Origin: Methylobacterium marchantiae
Lineage (GTDB): Bacteria; Pseudomonadota; Alphaproteobacteria; Rhizobiales; Beijerinckiaceae
Assembly (NCBI RefSeq): GCF_022179405.1
Contig: NZ_BPQT01000026.1
Span: forward strand, 90,709 to 154,708
DNA: 64,000 nt
Direction: 5' to 3'
The position numbers were made by a program, and so were the translations under genes. The notes below the pieces were generated by a model that saw nothing but the letters and a program-made list of their open reading frames with translations, did no database searches and had not been told where the DNA came from. Shown one piece after another: positions 35,520 to 44,399 of the stretch. Positions within the stretch are counted from its first letter, which is position 1. Every line of letters begins with the position of its first letter.

Positions 35520-36382
35520 TCGATCTTCTGTTCGGCCCCTTCATCGAGTTCGGCTTCATGCGCCGGGCTCTCGCCGGCTGCTTCGCCTTGTCGCTTTCGG
35601 CTCCTCCGGTGGGAGTCTTTCTCATGCTGCGGCGCATGAGCCTGATGAGCGACGCCATGAGCCATGCGATCCTGCCAGGCGCGGCCATCGGCTTCCTGGT
35701 CGCCGGCCTGTCGCTGCCGGCCATGACCATCGGCGGGCTCGCAGCCGGCCTGCTCGTGGCGCTGCTCGCAGGAATCGTCACCCGCACGACGTCGATAAAG
35801 GAGGATGCGAGCCTGGCCGCCTTCTATCTGATCTCGCTGGCGGCCGGCGTCCTGCTCGTCTCCCTGCGAGGCTCGCAGATCGATCTTCTGCACATCCTCT
35901 TCGGTACGGTGCTGGCCCTCGACGACCCGGCGCTGATGCTGCTGGGAGGCATCGCCACCGTGACCCTGTTCGCGCTGGCGGCGCTCTATCGTCCGCTGGT
36001 CATGGAATGCGTCGATCCGCTGTTCCTGCGCACCGTCAGCCGAGCAGGAGGGCCGGTGCACTACGCGTTTCTCGGCCTCGTAGTGATGAACCTCGTCGGC
36101 GGGTTCCAGGCCCTAGGAACTTTGCTCGCGGTGGGTCTGATGCTTCTGCCGGCGATCACGGCCCGTTTCTGGGCCACCGACCTGTCGGGCCTGATCCCCA
36201 TCGCGATGCTGGTTGCGATATTGTCGAGCTTTGTCGGTCTCACCGCTTCCTACCGCGCCGACCTGCCGACCGGTCCATCGATCGTCCTGGCAGCAGGGAT
36301 CCTCTACCTCGGCTCGCTCCTGTTCGGGCCGAGGGGCGGCCTCGTCTGGCGCCTCTTCAGACCCCGACACCTCGAAGGCTGA
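35516..36382 (+). CDS. znuB: Zinc ABC transporter permease ZnuB
   Basis: The 288-residue membrane protein belongs to the ABC-3 family, with about eight helices. LLFGPFIEFGFMRRALAGC opens it, MLRRMSLMSDAMSHAILPGA is the conserved ATPase-contact region near 38-57, and HILFGTVLALDD and LGTLLAVGLMLLPAITAR follow. It forms the channel for zinc with ZnuC. The solute-binding protein ZnuA is not in the window. It is convergent with the exoD-like gene, with only 2 nt between the stops. Confidence 0.92.
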   Translation: MIDLLFGPFIEFGFMRRALAGCFALSLSAPPVGVFLMLRRMSLMSDAMSHAILPGAAIGFLVAGLSLPAMTIGGLAAGLLVALLAGIVTRTTSIKEDASLAAFYLISLAAGVLLVSLRGSQIDLLHILFGTVLALDDPALMLLGGIATVTLFALAALYRPLVMECVDPLFLRTVSRAGGPVHYAFLGLVVMNLVGGFQALGTLLAVGLMLLPAITARFWATDLSGLIPIAMLVAILSSFVGLTASYRADLPTGPSIVLAAGILYLGSLLFGPRGGLVWRLFRPRHLEG

Positions 36383-36384
36383 AA

Positions 36385-36987
36385 CTAGAGGTTGAAAAGA
36401 CTCATGATGCCGGAGACGATGGCGTAGACGAAGCCGGCGTTGAGCAGCACGCCGATCGCACCGACGCCAAGGCCCAGGACCACCAGTAACCCGTCGCGCT
36501 CGACGAGGCCTAGACCGACGAGGCAGATCGCAAGTCCGAGGGGAATTTGCCCCACCAAGGGAGCTGCCACCACCAGCGCCAAGGACAAGGTGAGGAGGAT
36601 CAACCCCACCGTCCGCATGCCGAGTCCGGTCTCGAACAAGCTCATGCGTGGCCGCGACCAGCGCTCGAGACGCCGGAGCAATGGCACCGCACGCTTGGCG
36701 GCCCGTTCCACATCGCTCCGGGCGATCGAACGGCGCAGCAGCATGCGGGGAAGCCACGGCGACGACATCCCTGCCGTGATCTGTACGGCCACGAGCAGCA
36801 GGAGCAGCCCGCAGACGAGAGGGATCGGCGGCGGCATCGGCAGGCAGTTCGGCAGGCCGAGGATGACGATGAGGAGCGCGAAGGCACGGTCCTTCAGCAC
36901 CGCGACAATGTCGCCGATCGTCAGCCGATCCGTCTCCTGTGCCGCGAGCACTGTGAGAACTTCGGAAGTTCGGGCAACTGGTGACAA
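36385..36987 (-). CDS. ExoD-family membrane protein
   Basis: The 200-residue protein has the ExoD pattern: a helical start (LTIGDIVAVLKDRAFALLIV), then LGLPNCLPMPPPIPLVCGLL and several membrane helices, with RRLERWSRPR between them and GLAICLVGLGLVERDGLLV near the end. ExoD of Sinorhizobium is needed for exopolysaccharide production and alkali tolerance; the mechanism is unknown. The start is a TTG at 36987. Confidence 0.85.
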   Translation of the reverse strand: MSPVARTSEVLTVLAAQETDRLTIGDIVAVLKDRAFALLIVILGLPNCLPMPPPIPLVCGLLLLLVAVQITAGMSSPWLPRMLLRRSIARSDVERAAKRAVPLLRRLERWSRPRMSLFETGLGMRTVGLILLTLSLALVVAAPLVGQIPLGLAICLVGLGLVERDGLLVVLGLGVGAIGVLLNAGFVYAIVSGIMSLFNL

Positions 36988-37274
36988 GACAACTCGGCCT
37001 TTGGCGACGGTTCTCCCGCGGGCTCTATCCTAGTCCCCGTCCGGCGCCAACCGAATCACGGATGCTGCCGTCGTCGTATCCTCGCTCGGCCCAGGCCGGA
37101 ACGACCCTTTGGGCGGGACGGTGGCGATCGCCACCTCACGCTGTCGAATCTGAATCAGCATGACCTCAAGTATATTTTCCTCGTTTGAAGACTAAAGGGA
37201 ATGGGCTTGCTTGCCATATCCGCACCGGTCTGGGTCGCGATCCACAGTATATTTCGATATGACCAATACAATTT

Positions 37275-38075
37275 ATGATCTGCACCATACGCTCGTTCTC
37301 TCTATGGGGAGCGTGGACGGACGTGGAACAACCGGCGGGAGCGACGGCACGATCCAGGCGCTCGCCCATCCGCGCTATCGCGTCCCTTGCATCCGTCTGT
37401 TTCTGCTTCGATGTCGGTTCGGCGCGAGGGGAAGAGAACGCGGTCTCGGCGCTGATCTTCGGCAGCCTCGACGCCGGGCCTTCCTCGTTCGTCACGGGCG
37501 GAACGAAGATCACCTTCAACGGGCCGGACAAGGATGGTTTCGCGATCCTCGCGAGTGCCGGCGGCGGTGCGAGAACCGAGCGCGGTCCAACGATCCACGG
37601 CATCTCGACCATATTGATCCGTCAGACTGCTCTCGGGGCTGTACTGGTCGGCTACCAATGGTTCCACGATTGGGGCACCATTGCTGCCTTCGCCGGGCCG
37701 GAGGGTAGTATCGAGGTGGAAGGGGGTGTGTTCGGCACCGAGAGGCTGCCGTTCCGATACGGAATCAGGCTGCATGGGGAAGTCTGGGCGCGTCCGACGG
37801 AAAGCACGCTCTTAACCGCAACGGCGATCCTCGGCTCAACGCGACAGAGCGCCTGGAGCCGCCTTGCCTGGGGCCATGACATCTGGGGCGCCTATCTCGG
37901 CCCCGAGGCCAGTTTCTATGTGGATGGCACAGGATACTCGAAAGTCGGGATCGGCATACATGCCACCGACTTTCGCATCGGCGACGTGGGCTTCAGGGCC
38001 TCACTGGGCTACCAAGTCGAAGCGGGAAGCGTTGGTAGCCCTTATGTCGCGCTCAGCATGTGGAAGCCCTGGTAA
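37275..38075 (+). CDS. BcsS-like cellulose biosynthesis protein
   Basis: The 266-residue protein resembles BcsS, an outer-membrane beta-barrel-like protein encoded with cellulose genes in Methylobacterium-type bacteria. A hydrophobic signal stretch (AIASLASVCFCFDVGSARG) precedes short amphipathic beta-strands with aromatic ends and a C-terminal ...VALSMWKPW. I infer export to the outer membrane. The start is unsure: ATG 37275 leaves a long N-region, while GTG 37323 gives a better signal peptide. No cellulose synthase is nearby, so it is an orphan copy. Confidence 0.65.
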   Translation: MICTIRSFSLWGAWTDVEQPAGATARSRRSPIRAIASLASVCFCFDVGSARGEENAVSALIFGSLDAGPSSFVTGGTKITFNGPDKDGFAILASAGGGARTERGPTIHGISTILIRQTALGAVLVGYQWFHDWGTIAAFAGPEGSIEVEGGVFGTERLPFRYGIRLHGEVWARPTESTLLTATAILGSTRQSAWSRLAWGHDIWGAYLGPEASFYVDGTGYSKVGIGIHATDFRIGDVGFRASLGYQVEAGSVGSPYVALSMWKPW

Positions 38076-38078
38076 GGC

Positions 38079-39629
38079 TCATGCAGGCGCGGAGCGCATT
38101 TCCGGGCCGTCGAGGAAGCGCGCGGCATCGGCGACGATCTCGCTACGGCGGACGGATCCCATTCCATCGAGGGTGCGGTAGGGCATCGCCAGTCTAGGGT
38201 TTCCCTGCAAGCGACCCGCATTCTCGATCAGGAAGTTCCAGTAGAGATAATTGAAGGGGCATGCACCTTCGCCGGTCTTAGCCCTGACATCGTAGGCGCA
38301 TCCCCGGCAGTAGTCGGACATCCGGTTGATGTAGGCGCCCGAGGCCGCGTAGGGCTTCGAGCCCATCACCCCGCCATCGGCCCAGAGAACCATGCCGTGG
38401 ACGTTGGGCAGTTCCACCCATTCGTAGGCATCGGCATAGACGACGAGATACCATTCCTCGACCTGGGCCGGGTCGAGGCCGGCGAGAAGGGCGAAGTTCC
38501 CTGTCACCATCAGTCGCTGGATGTGATGAGCGTAGGCATGGGCCCGCGTATCGGCCACGCATTGCGCGATGCAGTTCATCTTCGTCTCGCCCGACCAGTA
38601 GAACCAGGGCAGGTCACGGCTGGCACCGAGCGCATTGGTATCGGCATAGGCCGGCATCCGCGTCCAATAGAGGCCTCGGACATACTCACGCCATCCGAGG
38701 ATCTGGCGAATGAAGCCCTCGACGCAGTTGAGCGGTGCGCGTCCTTCGTCGTAGGCGCGGGAGGCCGCGCGGCAGACCTCTCCTCCAGTAAGCAGACCCG
38801 CGTTGAGCGCCGGCGCGAGAAGAGCGTGATAGAGGAACGGCGCGTCCGTCTTCATCGCGTCCTGGTAGTCGCCGAAATGCGGCAAACAATCATCCAGGAA
38901 GTGCTTCAGGGCAATGATGGCGTCGCCCCGTGTCACTGGCCAGCGGAAGGCGTCGAGATCACCGAAATGGTCGGCGAACCTCTCCGACACGATGGCAATG
39001 ACCTCGGATGTGATCGCGTCGGGCTCGAAGCCGAGCCGCTGCGGCGATCGGTGTCCGGGAGGGAGCGCCTTGCGGTTGTCATGGTCGAAGTTCCACTGTC
39101 CTCCGACCGGCTCGCCATCCTTCATCAGGAGACCGGTGCGCTTGCGCATGCCGCGATAGAAGGTCTCCAACCGTAGGGCGTGCCGCCCCTCGGCCCAGCG
39201 GGCGAAATCATCCCGCGAGCAGAGGAAACGGTTGTCGTCGCGGATCTCCACGGGCACCGGCAGGGCCTCGCGCCAACCCTGCATCATCTCCCAGACGCGC
39301 CATTCGCCAGGCTCGGTGACGACGATCCTATCGGGCTCGTGCCGGACAATCGCTCGTTGGAGTTCGCCGGTGAAGGAGCCTGTGTTCCCCTGAGCCTCGA
39401 GACGCACGTAATCGACGGCGATGCCGTCCGCTTTCAATTCTTCTGCAAAATGACGCATGGCCGAGAGCAGGAAGGCAATCTTCTGCTTGTGGTGGCGGAC
39501 ATAGGTCGCCTCCTCCCACACCTCCACCATGAGCACGATGTCCGTGTCAGGGTCGATGTCGACGAGAGAGGAGACCCGCCGGTGAAGCTGGTCACCGAGG
39601 ACGAAGCGGAGAGTCCGTCGAGCACTCAC
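38079..39629 (-). CDS. phrB: Fe-S bacterial cryptochrome/(6-4) photolyase (PhrB type)
   Basis: The 516-residue protein matches the FeS-BCP/CryPro family, which repairs (6-4) photoproducts with light. The N-terminal antenna domain starts RTLRFVLGDQLHRRVSSL. The four 4Fe-4S cysteines are C353, C441, C444 and C457, with the spacing of Agrobacterium PhrB. The FAD region includes HHIQRLMVTGNFALLAGLDP and EWYLVVYADAYEWVELPNVH. The GTG at 39629 follows AAGGG and overlaps the SDR stop (GTGA); the frame further upstream lies inside the SDR gene and is rejected. Confidence 0.94.
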   Translation of the reverse strand: MSARRTLRFVLGDQLHRRVSSLVDIDPDTDIVLMVEVWEEATYVRHHKQKIAFLLSAMRHFAEELKADGIAVDYVRLEAQGNTGSFTGELQRAIVRHEPDRIVVTEPGEWRVWEMMQGWREALPVPVEIRDDNRFLCSRDDFARWAEGRHALRLETFYRGMRKRTGLLMKDGEPVGGQWNFDHDNRKALPPGHRSPQRLGFEPDAITSEVIAIVSERFADHFGDLDAFRWPVTRGDAIIALKHFLDDCLPHFGDYQDAMKTDAPFLYHALLAPALNAGLLTGGEVCRAASRAYDEGRAPLNCVEGFIRQILGWREYVRGLYWTRMPAYADTNALGASRDLPWFYWSGETKMNCIAQCVADTRAHAYAHHIQRLMVTGNFALLAGLDPAQVEEWYLVVYADAYEWVELPNVHGMVLWADGGVMGSKPYAASGAYINRMSDYCRGCAYDVRAKTGEGACPFNYLYWNFLIENAGRLQGNPRLAMPYRTLDGMGSVRRSEIVADAARFLDGPEMRSAPA

Positions 39630-40360
39630 CCCTTCGTTCTCAACGACGAACGACCGCCATCGGCACCGATCACCTGTCCGGTGATCCAACCGGCTTCCGC
39701 CGAAACGAGGAAGGCGACGAGCGCGCCGATATCATCCGGTGTCCCGAGTCGTTGCAGTGCGTGCATGGAGGCGATCCCGGAGGCCAGCGTCTCGTTACTG
39801 GTGATCGCCGCAGACAGCGGCGTGCGCGTCAGAGAGGGAGCGACAACGTTGATCCGGATCTGGGGACTCAGTTCGGCAGCGAGAGACAGGGCCAGCCCCT
39901 CCACCGCCCCCTTGGCCATGGCGACGGAGGCATGAGCCGGAAATCCCTGCGCCACTGCCACGGTCGAGAACAGGACGACCCCGGCCCCGGCCTCGCCTGC
40001 ACCCGCTTTCAGCGCTGGCGCCGAAGCCTGTAGGGCCAGAAAGGCGCCGAGAGCGTTGAGCTTGAAATCGGTGAGCGCATCGTCGGCGGTGAGCCGCGCC
40101 AGGGGCCTCAGGTTGATCGTGCCGACCGCGTAGACGAGCCCAGCCAGAGTGTCGCCCGCTTCCTGTGCGACGGCAGTGAAAAAGGCGGGGTCCATAGCGT
40201 CTCCGGCCGTGAAGGTGGTCTCGCCCAGGCCGGCGGCGGTCTCTTCGAGTCGGCCGACGTCACGCGCTGCCAGATGCAGCCTACAGCCGCGCTTGCGCAG
40301 GGCTTGGGCCGTCGCCAAGCCGATGCCGCCGGTCCCGCCGTAGATCACAACACGATTCAT
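39626..40360 (-). CDS. SDR-family protein lacking the catalytic tyrosine
   Basis: The 244-residue protein has the SDR Rossmann motif YGGTGGIGLA at 7-16, the NAG-like AVGTIN near 78-83, S132 and K150. The YxxxK tyrosine is replaced: position 146 is Val in ASVAMAKGAVEG. The C-terminal end (GWITGQVIGADGG) is standard. Without Tyr it may not act as a usual oxidoreductase. Its overlap with phrB ties it to light repair. ATG 40360 is chosen; the divergent formyltransferase gene starts 113 nt away. Confidence 0.85.
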   Translation of the reverse strand: MNRVVIYGGTGGIGLATAQALRKRGCRLHLAARDVGRLEETAAGLGETTFTAGDAMDPAFFTAVAQEAGDTLAGLVYAVGTINLRPLARLTADDALTDFKLNALGAFLALQASAPALKAGAGEAGAGVVLFSTVAVAQGFPAHASVAMAKGAVEGLALSLAAELSPQIRINVVAPSLTRTPLSAAITSNETLASGIASMHALQRLGTPDDIGALVAFLVSAEAGWITGQVIGADGGRSSLRTKG

Positions 40361-40473
40361 GGCCGCTCCCAATCCATACCGGATCGGGTAGGTAAGGCGC
40401 ACCATGCTGCCGTGGAGCCCGTGAGGCCCCATCCGTAGAGTCGCACGCCTCGCAACCGCTCCCGAGGATCCTC

Positions 40474-41340
40474 ATGAAGTTCGCCTTCGCCGGTATCGAT
40501 TTCCTCGGCGGCGTATTCGAAGCACTGGTGGAGGCCGGCTGGACGCCGATCAAGCTGTTCACCCGACCCTGCGATGGTCTCTACGATCACAACGAGGCGG
40601 TGGTGGCCCAGAGCCGCCGGCACCGCATCCCGATGCAGCTTTCTCGGATCAAGCTCGCCGATCTCGATGCCCTTGCGCAGACCCATGGCACCGACTGGGC
40701 CCTGGTTGTGGCCGGTTATCCCTGGTTGATCCGCGGCTGGCGCGGGCGAGCCGCCTACGCCCTCAATTTCCATCCCTCACCGCTGCCGATCGGTCGTGGT
40801 CCTTATCCCCTGTTCAAGGCGATCACGGATGCGAGGGAGGCTTGGGGCGTGACGGCGCATGTGCTGGCCGAGGAGGGATTCGACACCGGCGACATCCTCG
40901 CGCAGGAAGCCTTCGCGATGGCGCCGCAGGAGACCCACGAGACCCTGCTCGCAAAGTGCCAGATCGCCGCCCGGCGCTTGGCTTCGGGGCCGATCGCGCG
41001 CGATCTACCGGCGCGGTGGCGTTCGGCGCAGGTCCAGGGCGACGGCTCCTACTGGCCTCGCGTCACCGACGCGGACCGGACCTTGGATTTCCGGTCCGAT
41101 GTCGACGCGATCCTGCGGCGCATGCGGGCGTTCGGCACGATCGAGACCATCGCGCGGCTCGGCGACAGTCGCGTCTTCGTGGCGGCGGCGGAGGGCTGGC
41201 GCGAGCCGCACCGTCACTCACCCGGAACAATTGTCCATCGCTACCGCCGCCACGTAGTGGTCGCTGCCCGCGACGGTTTCATCCAGATCACCCGCTGGAG
41301 CCCCGTTGCGGTCTCGGATGCCGGTCAACTCGGGCGGTAG
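40474..41340 (+). CDS. Formyltransferase-family protein (Fmt-like)
   Basis: The 288-residue protein has the hydrolase/formyltransferase fold: start [17 protein letters not shown], the catalytic triad as N98 and H100 in [17 protein letters not shown] and D140 in EGFDTGDI, and a C-terminal OB-like part. Such proteins transfer a formyl group from 10-formyl-tetrahydrofolate. It is too short and divergent to be the main methionyl-tRNA formyltransferase, and the acceptor is unknown. It is divergent from the SDR-phrB pair and precedes DUF2256 by 17 nt. Confidence 0.8.
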   Translation: MKFAFAGIDFLGGVFEALVEAGWTPIKLFTRPCDGLYDHNEAVVAQSRRHRIPMQLSRIKLADLDALAQTHGTDWALVVAGYPWLIRGWRGRAAYALNFHPSPLPIGRGPYPLFKAITDAREAWGVTAHVLAEEGFDTGDILAQEAFAMAPQETHETLLAKCQIAARRLASGPIARDLPARWRSAQVQGDGSYWPRVTDADRTLDFRSDVDAILRRMRAFGTIETIARLGDSRVFVAAAEGWREPHRHSPGTIVHRYRRHVVVAARDGFIQITRWSPVAVSDAGQLGR

Positions 41341-41357
41341 GCACAGGAAACGACCTC

Positions 41358-41519
41358 ATGCCGCGGATGCGTAAGAAAGCGGATCTGCCGACGAAGATTT
41401 GTGCCGCCTGCGGCAAGCCCTTCGCATGGCGGAAGAAATGGGAACGGGTCTGGGACGAAGTGCGCTACTGCTCCGACCGATGCCGGAGCGAGGCGAAGCG
41501 GCCGGGCAAGGCGTCCTAA
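41358..41519 (+). CDS. DUF2256 zinc-finger protein (53 aa)
   Basis: The 53-residue basic protein has C15-A-A-C18 and C38-S-D-R-C42, one treble-clef-like zinc site, with the typical [20 protein letters not shown] and [12 protein letters not shown]2256 genes are often found beside Fe-S cryptochromes, as here, but no function has been shown. Probably cytoplasmic, possibly nucleic-acid-binding. Its stop abuts the convergent mocA stop. Confidence 0.9.
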   Translation: MPRMRKKADLPTKICAACGKPFAWRKKWERVWDEVRYCSDRCRSEAKRPGKAS

Positions 41520-42113
41520 TCAGGAGCGAGCGGCATCCTTCAGGGCCGAAGGCGTATCGATATCGAAGATAACGGCCGCATCCATCTCCAATTCGACGAT
41601 ATCCGTCCGTGCCGCGAGGATACGCCCGGCACCCTGATCTCCCTTGAGCGAGGCTAGGTCCGGGGCGAGGAGTCTGTGATTGAGAAGGACCGGGTTTCCT
41701 CGCCGGCCTCCATGAATCGGTACGATGGCGGGGGGAGCGGGATCGAAGGCCAGGAAGGTATAAGCCAAATGCGCAAGATGCGCCGGCCGAATCCGTGGCA
41801 TGTCGCCGAGCATCACGATGATCCCCTTTGTCTCGGAGACGGCGTCGAGCCCGCATCGTAGGGAGGTGGACAGGCCTTCGGCATAGTTCGGGTTGTCGAT
41901 GACCCCGAGGTGAAGACCACTCAGCGCCTGTCGGACCGCCTCGCCGTAGGCACCGAGCACGACAACGATGGGTCCGATACCGGCGTCGACGGCCGCCTCG
42001 GCGGCGTGGCGGACGAGCGGCTTGGCGTCCAGAGACCCGAGCATCTTGGGCGCCGCGCCGAATCGCGTTCCTCGCCCAGCAGCCAGGAGGACGATACCGA
42101 TCGTGTCAGGCAT
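41520..42113 (-). CDS. mocA: Molybdenum cofactor cytidylyltransferase-like MocA
   Basis: The 197-residue nucleotidyltransferase has LLAAGRGTRFGAAPKML at 9-25, the Mg-binding region IIVMLGDMPRI near 98-108, and IVPIHGGRRGNPVLL. This is the MocA/CoxI-type family that adds CMP to molybdopterin for xanthine-dehydrogenase-like enzymes. Its ATG overlaps the MoeA-like gene by 8 nt. The enzyme that would use the cofactor is not in the window. Confidence 0.88.
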   Translation of the reverse strand: MPDTIGIVLLAAGRGTRFGAAPKMLGSLDAKPLVRHAAEAAVDAGIGPIVVVLGAYGEAVRQALSGLHLGVIDNPNYAEGLSTSLRCGLDAVSETKGIIVMLGDMPRIRPAHLAHLAYTFLAFDPAPPAIVPIHGGRRGNPVLLNHRLLAPDLASLKGDQGAGRILAARTDIVELEMDAAVIFDIDTPSALKDAARS

Positions 42114-43146
42114 CTTCCTCCTGGTCGTCCTGTCCCGCGCTTTCCTGGCCGGATCGCGGCTGCGGCCGGGACACGATCTCCATCAGCAACCCGCCGACAC
42201 CGAGCCCGACAATGTCTGAACGGCTGACCGCAAGGCCGGCGAGGAGGCGATGGAGGATCCAGTCGAAGCCGTTCTCGGCGGGGGAACGGGCGCAGCCCGG
42301 CGCACCGATGACCGGCACCGCGCCGAGACGGCCGACGAGCAGCAAGTTACCGGGATCGACGGGCATGCCGAAATGCTCGACTTCCCCGCCCGCCGCCTCA
42401 ATGCCGGCGGGGATCACGTCGCGCCGGTCGGCGATGGCCGAGGCGCCGAACACCACGACGAGATCCGCGCCATCGTCGGCGATGGACGCGCGCATGGCGG
42501 CTGCCACTGAACCGGCCTCGTGCGAGACCCTGATGTCGGAGACGATCTCCGCGCCCGTCGGCGCCAAGCGGCGCTCGAGGTTGCGCAGGGTCTTGGCGAC
42601 AGTGGCCTCCTTCAGCGCCTGCAGCAGAGTGGAGACGACTCCGATGCGGCGTCGTCGATAGGGAACGACCGAAAGGGCCTCCCGGGTGACAATTCCGCAG
42701 GCTCGGTCGAGGGCGGCACCGGAGACGGCGTAGGGAATGATCTTGACGGTCGCCACCATCTCGCCGGGAACCACCGGCCGGAACGGCAGCAGGGTCGCCA
42801 GAGTGATCGCCTCGTCCACGGCGTTCACGGCATTGATGACAGCCCTGTCGATCGTCAGGATACCCGGCACCTCGGCGTGCAGGTTGCACCGTCCGGTGAA
42901 GGCGGGACCAGCAACGAGGCCCGTACCGGACACCCGCTCGGCGAGGCGGGCAGCGGCTTCGTCCTCGCCGACATCACCCGGTTCGAGTGTCACGGCAACA
43001 ACGCTGGTGAGACCCGCTTCGCCGAGGCGGCGCGCATCTTCGCGAGGGATCGGCCTCCCCTTTCGCACGAGAACGTCGTCGGCCCGCAAGGTATGAGCCG
43101 CGATGAGCCCCGCCGCCTGCGCGATCGCGACCGAACCGAACTTCAC
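42106..43146 (-). CDS. MoeA-like molybdopterin-binding protein
   Basis: The 346-residue protein has a start VKFGSVAIAQAAGLIAAHTL typical of molybdopterin-binding proteins found with XdhC and MocA. The C-terminal half has the MoCF-binding signature: VVVFGASAIADRRDVIPAGI, and VPVIGAPGCARSPAENGFD. It probably takes part in inserting or modifying the cofactor. GTG at 43146 overlaps the XdhC-like stop (GTGA). Confidence 0.8.
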   Translation of the reverse strand: MKFGSVAIAQAAGLIAAHTLRADDVLVRKGRPIPREDARRLGEAGLTSVVAVTLEPGDVGEDEAAARLAERVSGTGLVAGPAFTGRCNLHAEVPGILTIDRAVINAVNAVDEAITLATLLPFRPVVPGEMVATVKIIPYAVSGAALDRACGIVTREALSVVPYRRRRIGVVSTLLQALKEATVAKTLRNLERRLAPTGAEIVSDIRVSHEAGSVAAAMRASIADDGADLVVVFGASAIADRRDVIPAGIEAAGGEVEHFGMPVDPGNLLLVGRLGAVPVIGAPGCARSPAENGFDWILHRLLAGLAVSRSDIVGLGVGGLLMEIVSRPQPRSGQESAGQDDQEEDA

Positions 43147-43859
43147 GCCGGAGCTCCGGTCTTCGCGACACGCAGATGGGCCGCGCGCAACGTCGAGACA
43201 ATCTGCGCCAGGATCGAGACGGCAATCTCGGCCGGGCTGACCGCTCCGATATTGAGGCCGATCGGCGCCGCGATCAACGCGATCTGTTCGGGCGAGAGTC
43301 CGGCCTGCAACAGGCGCTCTTGCCGCGCAGCATGGGTCTTCCGCGAGCCGAGAGCGCCGACATAGAAGCACCCGGCCTTCAGCGCCGCGAGCAACGCCGG
43401 ATCGTCGATCTTCGGGTCGTGCGTCAGGGCGGCGACCGCGCAGTAGCGGTCGAGGGGCGGCAGGGGGCCGGCCAGAGCCTCGTCGGGCCAGAGCGGCACG
43501 AGGGGAACCTCTGGAAAACGTTCGGGCGTCGCGAAAGCGGTGCGTGGATCGATCACGCTCACTGACAGGTCTAGAGCCGCCGCCATTGGGCAGAGCGCCT
43601 GGCTGATATGCACCGCCCCGATAATGACGAGCCGGACGGTGGGAGCCTGCACGGTAAGGAAAAACTGTCGCCCGTCCGCCTCGACAAGGCCGCTCCTTCC
43701 AGAAGCGAGGTGTCGAGACAGGATGTCGGCGAGGGGATCGCCTGGAATCTCGGTCTCACGGACCACTCGTTGGCTGCCATCGTCGAGATCGGTCACGAGC
43801 AGGGCCGCGCGCCGCGCGGCGCGCTCGACATTCAGGGCACGGAGGGACGCGAGTTTCAT
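43143..43859 (-). CDS. XdhC-like protein, C-terminal (Rossmann) half
   Basis: The 238-residue protein covers the middle and C-terminal XdhC domains: VRLVIIGAVHISQALCPMAA, the NAD-like fold, then CAVAALTHDPKIDDPALLAAL and GCFYVGALGSRKTHAARQ, and IGLNIGAVSPAEIAVSILA. XdhC binds molybdopterin and inserts the sulfurated cofactor into its enzyme. The N-terminal half is a separate gene 9 nt upstream (43869-44192). Confidence 0.88.
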   Translation of the reverse strand: MKLASLRALNVERAARRAALLVTDLDDGSQRVVRETEIPGDPLADILSRHLASGRSGLVEADGRQFFLTVQAPTVRLVIIGAVHISQALCPMAAALDLSVSVIDPRTAFATPERFPEVPLVPLWPDEALAGPLPPLDRYCAVAALTHDPKIDDPALLAALKAGCFYVGALGSRKTHAARQERLLQAGLSPEQIALIAAPIGLNIGAVSPAEIAVSILAQIVSTLRAAHLRVAKTGAPA

Positions 43860-43868
43860 GGCTTTTCT

Positions 43869-44192
43869 TCAGTCGATCCGCTCGACGAAGACGCGGATGC
43901 GACCGCCGCAGGAGAGCCCGACCCGCCAGGCGGTCTCGTCGGCGATGCCGAACTCGATCACGCGGGGACGGCCGTCGGCGATGGCATCCAGCGCCTCGGT
44001 GATGACTGCACCCTCGACGCAGCCGCCTGAGACCGAACCGAGGAAATTGCCATTCTCGTCGATGACGAGATGGCTGCCGACCGGGCGCGGTGCAGAGCCC
44101 CAGGTCTCGACCACTGTGGCGAGAGCGACGCCGCGCCCGCCGCGGCGCCAAGCCTCGGCCGCATTGAGGATATCGGTTTCGGTGGAGAGCAT
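43869..44192 (-). CDS. XdhC/CoxI N-terminal domain protein
   Basis: The 107-residue protein matches only the N-terminal XdhC_CoxI domain: VALATVVETWGSAPRPVGSH, GSVSGGCVEGAVITEAL and RVGLSCGGRIRVFVE. The two cysteines, in GGCVEG and LSCGG, are the conserved ones. It should act with the C-terminal half encoded next. Such split XdhC pairs occur in rhizobia. It heads the minus-strand unit that ends with mocA. Confidence 0.88.
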   Translation of the reverse strand: MLSTETDILNAAEAWRRGGRGVALATVVETWGSAPRPVGSHLVIDENGNFLGSVSGGCVEGAVITEALDAIADGRPRVIEFGIADETAWRVGLSCGGRIRVFVERID

Positions 44193-44399
44193 GGAACACT
44201 CCGCGCGAGGCGCGCAAGGGGCACGACGGCAGACACGCAACGCCGAGCCGGACACTTAGGCTCCGGAGCCGATGGCACAATGAGCGGGCGAGGCCTATGC
44301 CAAGGTCAGTACCCGCAGGGTGCCATCCAGCACACCGGGATCGCCCTTCGTCTACGGTGCCTGATTTCTCGGACCGCGCCAATTCCATCGGAGCGCGCT

